A DNA stretch of 11,263 nt, from the NCBI GenBank assembly GCA_015486475.1, contig WFRO01000505.1:1-11263 (forward strand). Direction: 5' to 3'. Below the pieces are notes generated by a model. It searched no databases, had not been told where the DNA came from, and saw nothing but the letters and a program-made list of their open reading frames with translations. Below are positions 5,343 through 11,263 of the stretch, in pieces. This DNA comes from Bacteroidales bacterium. GTDB taxonomy: Bacteria > Bacteroidota > Bacteroidia > Bacteroidales > VadinHA17. A program made the translations under genes and the position numbers. Numbering within the stretch: position 1 is the stretch's first letter; the number at the start of each line of letters is the position of its first letter.

Positions 5343-7436
5343 TCACATCTCCAGGATCCTGAACTCCACCCTTCTGTTTTTGGCCCTTCCTTCGGGCGTG
5401 GTGTTGGGCGCAACGGGCTTCGACTCTCCGAAACCTTTGGCTACCAGACGATCGATGCTGATGCCGTGTTTTACCAGATATTCGACCACCGCCTGGGCCC
5501 TGGCCTGTGAGAGCCGCTGGTTATAGGCTTCCGATCCCACGCTGTCGGTGTGACCGTCGATCTCCACCTTGATACCAGGATTTTTCTTCATGAAGTTGAT
5601 CACTCTGTCCAGGGCCGGATAGGACAACGGCGTGATGACCGAGCGGTTGGTCTCAAAAAAGATGTTCTGCAACACCACCGACTCTCCCACTTTGATCCTG
5701 TTCATCGTAAAATTCCTGACCAGCCGCGTGACGGTATCGGAGAAAGGCACTTTCACCACATCCAACAGGAACATGTACCCCGGTGCATTGATCTCCACCC
5801 CGAAATTTTTCCGTTCTTTCAGCCGCAGGGTATATACCCCGTCGCTTTTGCGGGAGATGGTCTTGCCGGTGATCTGGTTCTTGTCCATGTCGATGACGTC
5901 GATGGAGGCCATCAGGGGCGCCCCGCTCGCCTTGTCGGTGATGGTCCCCGTGACCACCAGCTCTCTTTTTGGTTTAGGCACAGCTACCGGCACGGCGAGC
6001 GCCAGGGTATTCACCCCGCCGTCCTCCTGCACCACAGACACCGTATCCCGGGCCTTCAACGACCGGGAGGCGATCTCTTCCTTTTCCCGCGGAGGCAGCC
6101 AGGTCACCTGGTAAATGTCTTTCAGGCCGTGCGTCTCCTCCCGGATCCCCGAGATCCAGGCGGTCATGCTGTCCGTCGGGGAAGGACAATAGAAAAGATC
6201 ATCATCCGGGGTATTGAGCGGCACTCCCATGTTCACCGGCGGCGACCACCGGCCGTCCTTTCCCATCGTAGTACGGAAGACATCAAAACCGCCCATGCTG
6301 TTGTGCCCCTGCGAGGAGAAATACAGGGTCCTGCCGTCGGCGCTGATCCAGGGACTCTCCTCATCCCATACAGTGTTGACGGTGGTATCCAGCGGCTCCG
6401 GGTCACTCCATATCCCATCCGGACCGCGATGGACCACAAAAATATCCTTGCCGCCATGGGTAAGTTTTTTATGTTGGGAGACAAAGTAAACCGTATTGCT
6501 GTCGGCACTGATGCAGAGAGAGCTTTCCTGCCACCGGGAATTGATCTTTGCCGTGACCTTGACAGGCCTGGCCCACAGACCGTTCTTTTTTTTGTACGAC
6601 AGGATATCCCCGTTCCCTTTCTTTCCGTTGTAGACATAAAGCTCTTTCCCATCCGGCGAGATAGCCAGTGCCGCATCATTGTACCTCGTATTCACCGGCT
6701 TGTCCAGCCGTACGGCCGGTGACCAGCCATTGCCCTCCCCCACGGAAACATATACATCTTCCTCATACTTGCCATCATAGCGGTTGGGCAGCTGCTTCGG
6801 GGAATACCGGCGGCGGGAGGTAAAATAGAACTGGTCTCCGTCCGGGGAAAGGATGGCTTTGTAATCATCCCACGGCGAGTTGATCGCAGGTCCCATGTCC
6901 ACGATCTCCGCCGGGATGGTGTCACGCAGGATCTTTGCTCCGGCCTCACACTCCCGGATGTGTTTCCGTGCCTCAGCCCCCAGCGGCACCGTGGGCACAT
7001 ACCCGGGCCCCTGGATAAAGGCCTGGTAATATTTCTGTGCTTTATCAAACTCATAACGATACTGATGGGCCCGCCCCAGCAGGTAAAGGATATCCTGCGT
7101 CAGGACACTGTCGCCGGCATAGGCGGCCTCCAGATATAAAAGCGCATCTCCTTTGTGATCCGTATGCAGATAACAATAACCGATACGGTAATTGAGCGCA
7201 GGAGATGAGGGATTGTAATGGTATGCCTGCAGATACTGCTCCAGTGCACGGGGATAGCTTCCCTCCCCTTGTTTGAAAAGATCATCCCCCTCTTTCAGAT
7301 GACGCCACGCCGACTTAAAACCATCCTCCGCCACCCTGAACTCACGCTTTGAGATCTTTACGGGTTTCTGAGAATAGAGGGAGGGAGAAAGAAAAGCCAG
7401 TGAGCATAATAAAAGGACGATCCTTACCCTGTACAT
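5343..7436 (-). CDS. OmpA-family TPR/PD40 propeller/CRD protein, PorE-like
   Basis: This 697-residue exported protein probably anchors an envelope complex to peptidoglycan. A signal peptide spans about 1-22 (R-V-R-I then a hydrophobic stretch to S-L-Y-S). The only early cysteine, Cys11 in L-L-L-C, is a poor lipobox. TPR-like helices fill about 43-143. Five PD40/WD40-like blades follow, near 185-210, 248-270, 298-321, 353-387 and 407-430; the first four carry an N-T/S-x-W/Y segment with S-P-D-G or S-A-D-x, the fifth is divergent. A carboxypeptidase-regulatory-like domain is at about 492-570. The C-terminal OmpA domain (about 585-697) has Asp631 in G-H-T-D-S-V-G and Arg646 in L-S-Q-A-R, the pair expected to bind diaminopimelate, and ends K-N-R-R-V-E-F. 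This order matches that reported for the type IX secretion protein PorE (PG1058) of Porphyromonas. Related OmpA proteins with other roles are common in the phylum, so orthology is unproven. It has its own terminator and is transcribed away from the Hpt-STAS pair. Confidence 0.9.
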   Translation of the reverse strand: MYRVRIVLLLCSLAFLSPSLYSQKPVKISKREFRVAEDGFKSAWRHLKEGDDLFKQGEGSYPRALEQYLQAYHYNPSSPALNYRIGYCYLHTDHKGDALLYLEAAYAGDSVLTQDILYLLGRAHQYRYEFDKAQKYYQAFIQGPGYVPTVPLGAEARKHIRECEAGAKILRDTIPAEIVDMGPAINSPWDDYKAILSPDGDQFYFTSRRRYSPKQLPNRYDGKYEEDVYVSVGEGNGWSPAVRLDKPVNTRYNDAALAISPDGKELYVYNGKKGNGDILSYKKKNGLWARPVKVTAKINSRWQESSLCISADSNTVYFVSQHKKLTHGGKDIFVVHRGPDGIWSDPEPLDTTVNTVWDEESPWISADGRTLYFSSQGHNSMGGFDVFRTTMGKDGRWSPPVNMGVPLNTPDDDLFYCPSPTDSMTAWISGIREETHGLKDIYQVTWLPPREKEEIASRSLKARDTVSVVQEDGGVNTLALAVPVAVPKPKRELVVTGTITDKASGAPLMASIDVIDMDKNQITGKTISRKSDGVYTLRLKERKNFGVEINAPGYMFLLDVVKVPFSDTVTRLVRNFTMNRIKVGESVVLQNIFFETNRSVITPLSYPALDRVINFMKKNPGIKVEIDGHTDSVGSEAYNQRLSQARAQAVVEYLVKHGISIDRLVAKGFGESKPVAPNTTPEGRAKNRRVEFRILEM

Positions 7437-7501
7437 AATGCTATGCTTTGGAAACAGCCGGACGAAAGTAAATATTTATTTTTTACGGAAAGATAAGCGT
7501 A

Positions 7502-7535
7502 TTGTTTTTTATTTGAAAGAAATTTTTCATATTTG
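7502..7535 (+). promoter_or_regulatory. Candidate promoter for the Hpt-STAS pair
   Basis: The 118-bp AT-rich divergent gap (7437-7554) carries CATATTTG (7528-7535) on the plus strand, 7 of 8 to the TAnnTTTG -7 box, with a TTG 23 bp upstream (7502-7504). A start near 7542 would leave a leader of about 13 nt before the ATG at 7555. For the opposite OmpA-family gene only weaker near-matches are seen on the minus strand, such as TACTTTCG and TATCTTTC. Confidence 0.4.
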
Positions 7536-7554
7536 AAGATAAATAGGAACCGTT

Positions 7555-7911
7555 ATGGCCGAAGAAAACTTCAAATATGTAAACCTCGATTATCTCAAAA
7601 GCATGGCCGGAGACAATGAGGACCTCATCGGGGAGATGGTGGAGATCTTTGTCAGTCAGATCCCGGAGTTCAATGAGATCTTTGACGATCTTTACAAAAA
7701 CGAAGACTGGTACAACCTGGGCATGCAGGCCCACAAAGCCAAATCCTCGGTGGCCATCATGGGCATGGATGACCTGGCCGCCATGCTGAAAGAATTCGAG
7801 CTGATGGCCAAGGAAAGCAGATCACCGGAAAAATATCCCGAATTCATCCGCCGTTTCAGGGAAGAAACAGCGCTGGCCGTGGAAGAGCTCAATGAACATT
7901 TCTCCAAATGA
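7555..7911 (+). CDS. Hpt-domain phosphotransfer protein
   Basis: This 118-residue stand-alone histidine phosphotransfer (HPt) protein is probably an intermediate that shuttles a phosphoryl group between response-regulator receiver domains. The phospho-accepting His60 lies in M-Q-A-H-K-A-K-S-S-V-A-I-M-G-M (58-72), the classic A-H-x-x-K-G/S-x-x-x-x-x-G environment. The rest is predicted as a helical bundle with acidic patches: D-L-I-G-E-M-V-E-I-F-V near 23-33 is the usual helix before the active site, and F-E-L-M-A-K lies after it. No catalytic ATPase domain is attached and no histidine kinase or response regulator is in the window, so partners are encoded elsewhere. An AGGA about 6 nt before the ATG may help initiation. 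The STAS gene follows after 34 bp, suggesting a bicistronic transcript ending at the 8314-8350 terminator. Confidence 0.9.
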   Translation: MAEENFKYVNLDYLKSMAGDNEDLIGEMVEIFVSQIPEFNEIFDDLYKNEDWYNLGMQAHKAKSSVAIMGMDDLAAMLKEFELMAKESRSPEKYPEFIRRFREETALAVEELNEHFSK

Positions 7912-7945
7912 CCATACATTGAACAACCCTTAAAACGTCCTGACC

Positions 7946-8299
7946 ATGGAACTTTTTGACATTGAAAAGAAAGGTGATATCACCATAGTCCATTTCAAAG
8001 AGAACATCAACAAATTCAATGCACTGATCACCGAAGAAGCCAAAAAACAGCTGAACGCGCTGTATGATGCGCCCAACACCAAGCTGATCCTGAGCCTGAA
8101 AGGCATCAAATATGTGGACAGCTCGGGATTCGGGGTGTTGCTCTCGCTGATGAAGACCGCCAGTAACAAGTACGGCTTCCTCAAGATCTGTGATATCTCC
8201 GACGACGTTATGGATCTCTTCAAGTTGCTGCAATTGCACAATGTCTTTGACATCGAGCCGGGTGTGGAAGATTGCCTGAAAAGTTATTCTGCTTCCTGA
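7946..8299 (+). CDS. STAS-domain protein (anti-sigma factor antagonist-like)
   Basis: This 117-residue single-domain STAS protein resembles SpoIIAA/RsbV anti-anti-sigma factors. Those proteins bind a kinase/anti-sigma partner when unphosphorylated and are inactivated by phosphorylation of a serine. The signature is Y-V-D-S-S-G-F-G-V-L-L (56-66), where Ser59 or Ser60 is the phosphorylatable position by homology. The N-terminal strand I-T-I-V-H-F (12-17) and the C-terminal V-M-D-L-F-K-L-L with V-F-D-I fit the STAS fold. The conserved serine is intact, so it is likely regulated. No anti-sigma kinase (RsbW/SpoIIAB) or PP2C phosphatase is in the window. It follows the Hpt gene in the same orientation, and the bidirectional terminator lies 14 bp after its stop. 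Which sigma factor or other target it serves cannot be told, and STAS proteins also act outside sigma control. Confidence 0.9.
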   Translation: MELFDIEKKGDITIVHFKENINKFNALITEEAKKQLNALYDAPNTKLILSLKGIKYVDSSGFGVLLSLMKTASNKYGFLKICDISDDVMDLFKLLQLHNVFDIEPGVEDCLKSYSAS

Positions 8300-8313
8300 T
8301 CCGGAACAGCAAC

Positions 8314-8350
8314 AAAAAAAGGGACCGAATTATTCGGTCCCTTTCTTTTT
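8314..8350. terminator. Bidirectional intrinsic terminator between STAS gene and clpB
   Basis: A perfect 10-bp stem, AGGGACCGAA (8320-8329) with TTCGGTCCCT (8333-8342), closes a 3-nt loop. It is flanked by seven A on the left (8314-8320) and a T-rich tract on the right (TTTCTTTTT). It can end the plus-strand STAS transcript and, read on the other strand, the convergent clpB transcript. Confidence 0.95.
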
Positions 8351-8372
8351 ATTTCTCGTTTTATTTCTCGTT
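8349..8372. repeat. 12-bp tandem duplication over the clpB stop codon
   Basis: TTATTTCTCGTT occurs twice with no gap (8349-8360 and 8361-8372). On the minus strand each copy is AACGAGAAATAA, which reads Asn-Glu-Lys-stop. The clpB C-terminus and its stop codon are therefore duplicated in frame directly after the gene. The first stop is the functional one. Confidence 0.95.
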
Positions 8373-10955
8373 CCTGAACACCAGGTGATCTTTCCCGACG
8401 CTTACGCGTATCACCGTGTCCTTATCGATCGTGCCGGCGATGAGCTCTTTCGACAGTTCATTCACTACCTCACGCTGGATCACCCGCTTGATGGGCCGTG
8501 CTCCGTATACCGGGTCGAAGCCCACATTGGCGATCCATTCGAGCGCTTCATCATCCAGCACGATGTCGATCTCTTTCTCTTTCAGCATCTCACGAATGCG
8601 GTTGAACTGCAGCCGTACGATCTCCCTGATCTCATCATGCGTCAGCGGTGTGAACATGATGATCTCATCCACCCTGTTGAGGAACTCGGGGCGTATCGTT
8701 TTGCGCAGCAGGTCCATCACCTGACGGCGTGTCTGCTCCATCACCTCACTGCCGTCATCTCCCTTGTAGTTCTTCAGGTTCTCCTGTATCAGCTGACTTC
8801 CCATGTTGGATGTCATGATGATTATGGTGTTCCTGAAGTTGACCACACGTCCTTTGTTATCCGTCAGACGCCCGTCATCGAGCACCTGCAGCAGGATGTT
8901 GAAGACATCCGGATGGGCCTTCTCGATCTCGTCGAGCAGCACCACCGAGTAAGGCTTCCGCCGCACTGCCTCGGTGAGCTGACCACCTTCGTCATAGCCC
9001 ACATATCCCGGAGGCGCTCCGATGAGCCGCGACACCGAATGACGCTCCTGGTATTCCGACATGTCGATGCGCGTCATCATGTTCTCATCGTTGAAGAGCA
9101 CCTCTGCCAGGGCCTTGGCCAGCTCGGTCTTACCCACGCCGGTGGTCCCCAGGAAGATAAACGATCCTATGGGTCGTTTAGTGTCCTGCAGGCCGGCGCG
9201 GCTGCGACGCACAGCATCGGCCACAGCATGGATAGCCTCATCCTGGCCCACCACACGCTTGTGCAACTCTTCTTCGAGATGCAGCAGTTTCTCCCGCTCG
9301 CTCTGCAGCATGCGTTTCACCGGGATACCGGTCCAGCTGGAGACGATCTCAGCAATATCCTCGGCCGTCACCTCTTCGCGTATCAGCGGATTGTCGCCCT
9401 GCAGTCCGGCCAGCTTTTTCTGGAGCTCTTCGATCTTCTCCTCCTCTTTTCCCAGCAGGCCGTAACGTATCTCGGCCACTTTCTCGTAGTTGCCTTCACG
9501 TTCGGCCACCTCGGCCTGGTGTTTCAGGTCCTCGATGTTCTGCTTGGCCTGCTGGATCTGGTTGATCACATCCTTCTCCATCTGCCATTTGGCCTTGAGC
9601 CGGTTCATCTCCTCGGTGAGGTTCTCGATCTCACGGCTCATCTCTTTGGTCTTCTCCTTGTCGCCTTCGCGTTTGAGGGCTTCCCGCTCGATCTCGAGCT
9701 GCCGTATCCGGCGCTCCAGGTCATCTATCTCCCGCGGCAGCGAATCCATCTCCAGCCGCAGCCGCGCTGCCGCCTCGTCGATCAGGTCGATGGCTTTGTC
9801 CGGCAGGAAGCGGTCGGTGATGTACCGGTGCGACAGCTCGACGGCCGCGATGATGGCCTCATCACGTATACGCACCTTGTGGTGGTTCTCGTACCGCTCC
9901 TTCAGCCCACGCAGTATCGAGATGGCGCTGGCCGGGTCCGGCTCGTCCACCAGCACGATCTGAAAACGACGCTCCAAAGCCTTGTCTTTCTCAAAATATT
10001 TCTGGTACTCGTTGAGCGTGGTAGCGCCGATGGCACGGAGCTCACCTCGTGCGAGTGCCGGTTTCAGGATGTTGGCAGCATCCATGGCTCCTTCACCTTT
10101 GCCGGCCCCCACGAGGGTATGTATCTCGTCGATGAAGAGGATGATCTCCCCGTCGGCAGCCACCACCTCCTTGACCACCCCTTTGAGGCGTTCCTCGAAC
10201 TCACCCTTGTACTTGGCCCCTGCCACCAGGGCACCCATATCCAGCGAGTAGATCTGCTTCGTCTTCAGGTTCTCCGGCACATCCCCCCGCACGATACGGT
10301 GGGCCAGTCCTTCGGCAATGGCGGTCTTACCCACCCCCGGCTCACCGATCAGTATCGGGTTGTTCTTGGTACGGCGCGAGAGGATCTGCAGTATCCGGCG
10401 GATCTCCTCCTCACGGCCGATCACCGGATCAAGCTTGCCCGTGCGGGCCATGTCGTTCAGGTTGATGGCAAAACGGTTCAGCGCATCGAAAGTGTTCTCG
10501 GCATTCTGGTCCGCCACCTTCGAGCCTTTCCGCAACTCCTTGATGGCCATCTGCAGTCCCTTCTCTGTCATGCCCATGTCCTTCATCATTTTGGACACGT
10601 CATCCCCGCTGGCCAGGATCCCCAGGATCAGCATCTCTATCGAGACGAACTGGTCGCCCATCTCGCGCGAATATTTAAGCGCGTCATCAAGGCTCTTCGA
10701 AGCCGTCTTGGACAGGTATGGCTCTCCCCCGCTCACCTTGGGGTAACCTTCCATGATCTTGTCCAGCACCTGCTCAAAACGCTCCTGGCTGATGTCCAGC
10801 TTTTTGAACAGGTAGCCGGTGATGTTCTCACCCATGGCCAGGATCCCCTTCATCAGGTGTCCGTTCTCGATCGCCTGGTTGTTCATCCCTTTGGCGATCT
10901 CAACAGCCTGCTGGATCGCCTCCTGTGATTTTATCGTAAAATTATTCAGATTCAT
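8361..10955 (-). CDS. clpB: ATP-dependent protein disaggregase ClpB
   Basis: This is a cytoplasmic hexameric AAA+ chaperone that pulls polypeptides out of stress-induced aggregates together with DnaK. The 864-residue length is standard. Domains in order: an N-terminal Clp repeat domain (about 1-145); AAA1 with Walker A G-E-P-G-V-G-K-T (204-211), pore loop K-Y-K-G-E-F (248-253), Walker B with D-E at 276-277 and E-R-R near 328-330; a long middle coiled-coil (about 405-525) that separates ClpB from ClpA/ClpC; and AAA2 with Walker A G-T-T-G-V-G-K-T (603-610), pore loop G-Y-V-G-Y (650-654), Walker B L-L-D-E (673-676) and sensor-2 G-A-R (818-820). The AAA2 Walker A has Thr where Pro is more usual. 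No ClpP-docking I/L-G-F/L loop was noticed. The ATG at 10955 has a strong ribosome binding site. The gene stands alone and ends at the bidirectional terminator. Confidence 0.98.
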   Translation of the reverse strand: MNLNNFTIKSQEAIQQAVEIAKGMNNQAIENGHLMKGILAMGENITGYLFKKLDISQERFEQVLDKIMEGYPKVSGGEPYLSKTASKSLDDALKYSREMGDQFVSIEMLILGILASGDDVSKMMKDMGMTEKGLQMAIKELRKGSKVADQNAENTFDALNRFAINLNDMARTGKLDPVIGREEEIRRILQILSRRTKNNPILIGEPGVGKTAIAEGLAHRIVRGDVPENLKTKQIYSLDMGALVAGAKYKGEFEERLKGVVKEVVAADGEIILFIDEIHTLVGAGKGEGAMDAANILKPALARGELRAIGATTLNEYQKYFEKDKALERRFQIVLVDEPDPASAISILRGLKERYENHHKVRIRDEAIIAAVELSHRYITDRFLPDKAIDLIDEAAARLRLEMDSLPREIDDLERRIRQLEIEREALKREGDKEKTKEMSREIENLTEEMNRLKAKWQMEKDVINQIQQAKQNIEDLKHQAEVAEREGNYEKVAEIRYGLLGKEEEKIEELQKKLAGLQGDNPLIREEVTAEDIAEIVSSWTGIPVKRMLQSEREKLLHLEEELHKRVVGQDEAIHAVADAVRRSRAGLQDTKRPIGSFIFLGTTGVGKTELAKALAEVLFNDENMMTRIDMSEYQERHSVSRLIGAPPGYVGYDEGGQLTEAVRRKPYSVVLLDEIEKAHPDVFNILLQVLDDGRLTDNKGRVVNFRNTIIIMTSNMGSQLIQENLKNYKGDDGSEVMEQTRRQVMDLLRKTIRPEFLNRVDEIIMFTPLTHDEIREIVRLQFNRIREMLKEKEIDIVLDDEALEWIANVGFDPVYGARPIKRVIQREVVNELSKELIAGTIDKDTVIRVSVGKDHLVFRNEK

Positions 10956-10961
10956 ATCTTT

Positions 10962-10969
10962 TCTCCTTT
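10962..10969 (-). promoter_or_regulatory. clpB ribosome binding site
   Basis: AAAGGAGA on the minus strand places GGAG 7 nt before the clpB ATG, a canonical Shine-Dalgarno. It fixes this start codon. It stands out because the other genes in the window have weak or no such sequence, in keeping with the phylum's habit, and suggests strong translation of clpB. Confidence 0.8.
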
Positions 10970-11049
10970 CTTGTTGTTGGTTTTACCGGATGACGGGTCC
11001 CTGCTTCGTGTGCACTGCGGACCTCTCCATCAGGTTTCGCCTCTATTTA

Positions 11050-11064
11050 TCAATATCTTTGCCA
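11050..11064 (-). promoter_or_regulatory. Sigma-54-like -24/-12 element upstream of clpB
   Basis: On the minus strand TGGCA, six bases, then TTG (TGGCAAAGATATTGA) gives exactly the GG-to-TG spacing of a sigma-54 promoter. The final C of the TTGC box is replaced by A. It would give a leader of roughly 80 nt. An alternative reading is TTGACA (11081-11076) and AGATAT (11058-11053) with 17 bp between them. Both are weak. Confidence 0.25.
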
Positions 11065-11151
11065 AAAAAGCCGGGTGTCAAATTGGCAGGGTGCTGAGCG
11101 ACTCTGCTAAAAGAATGGTGTATCGGTATATTTTGTATCTTATGTCCTCTT

Positions 11152-11263
11152 TTCAAACATTCACTCATTCAAGCATTCAAGCATTCAAGCATTCAAGCAT
11201 TCAAGCATTCAAGCATTCAAGCATTCAAGCATTCAAGCATTCAAGCATTCAAGCATTCAAGCA
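11152..11263. repeat. Octamer tandem repeat (TTCAAGCA)n at the window edge
   Basis: Twelve perfect copies of TTCAAGCA run from 11168 to 11263, preceded by two degenerate units, TTCAAACA (11152-11159) and TTCACTCA (11160-11167). The array reaches the last base, so its true length is unknown. The degenerate units at one end and identical ones at the other fit recent expansion by slippage. Confidence 0.97.

Larger units (their letters stand above)
10956..11263 (-). other. Upstream region of clpB without a supported gene
   Basis: These 308 bp hold the clpB leader with its ribosome binding site, promoter-like elements around 11050-11081, and the octamer repeat from 11152 to the edge. No TAnnTTTG box of the housekeeping type is seen on the minus strand, and no heat-shock operator such as CIRCE was recognised. 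A short plus-strand open frame from 10819 to 11097 overlaps clpB and has no protein-like features. Confidence 0.6.

Noticed and set aside
5550..6722. 390-codon plus-strand open frame within the OmpA-family gene
   Set aside because: It is antisense to the propeller, CRD and OmpA coding region and has a low-complexity composition with no domain.
8385..10928. 847-codon plus-strand open frame antisense to clpB
   Set aside because: It is an antisense shadow of clpB. Its translation has no recognisable domain and is rich in His, Leu, Val and Gln as expected for the complement of biased codons, and the minus-strand frame encodes an unmistakable ClpB.
10995..11025. GGTCC/GGACC hairpin in the clpB leader
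   Set aside because: The stem is only 5 bp with a loop of about 18 nt and no T-run, which is too weak to call a riboswitch, thermometer or terminator.
11152..11263. CRISPR-like array
   Set aside because: The units are 8 bp and directly abutting with no spacers, so this is a simple tandem microsatellite.

Overview
The window looks like a chromosomal piece of a member of the phylum Bacteroidota (Bacteroidetes), probably Bacteroidales-like. The evidence is protein content rather than a marker gene. There is a SerC-SerA-DUF1015 gene order, a SerA of the lysine-type active-site class, a large periplasmic TPR/five-blade propeller/CRD/OmpA protein, promoter boxes of the TAnnTTTG type, and mostly weak Shine-Dalgarno sequences. 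By eye the coding DNA is moderately GC-rich with AT-rich intergenic gaps. No tRNA, rRNA, CRISPR, transposase or phage gene is visible.

Layout. Positions 1-5258 hold five genes, all on the minus strand. In transcription order they are gcvT, a comB-like phosphatase gene (3 bp gap), serC (94 bp gap), serA (30 bp gap) and a DUF1015 gene that runs off the left edge (120 bp gap). The last gap carries a heptamer tandem repeat and a GC-rich palindrome. Next, also on the minus strand, is the OmpA-family gene (5343-7436), closed by a good intrinsic terminator at 5277-5309. A divergent intergenic region (7437-7554) separates it from a plus-strand pair, an Hpt phosphotransfer protein followed by a STAS-domain protein (7555-8299). 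A perfect bidirectional terminator (8314-8350) lies between that pair and the convergent clpB gene (8361-10955, minus). The right end (10956-11263) is clpB's upstream region, with a strong ribosome binding site, promoter-like elements and an octamer tandem repeat that runs into the window edge.

How the genes fit. SerA and SerC carry out the first two steps of serine synthesis from 3-phosphoglycerate. GcvT handles the one-carbon unit from glycine cleavage, so the left half is a serine/glycine/one-carbon neighbourhood. The final serine step, phosphoserine phosphatase (SerB), is not visible. Two poorly understood neighbours, the ComB-like phosphatase and DUF1015 with its D-G-H-H-R motif, are therefore of interest. 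The OmpA-family protein has the domain order reported for the type IX secretion component PorE. The Hpt-STAS pair joins modules from two signalling styles, phosphorelay and partner switching. ClpB is a standard disaggregase.

Most of the window is ordinary core-genome content. The most interesting leads are the unassigned serine-operon partners, the PorE-like protein, the Hpt-STAS pair and the two intergenic microsatellites. I see no clear undescribed defence or mobile system.
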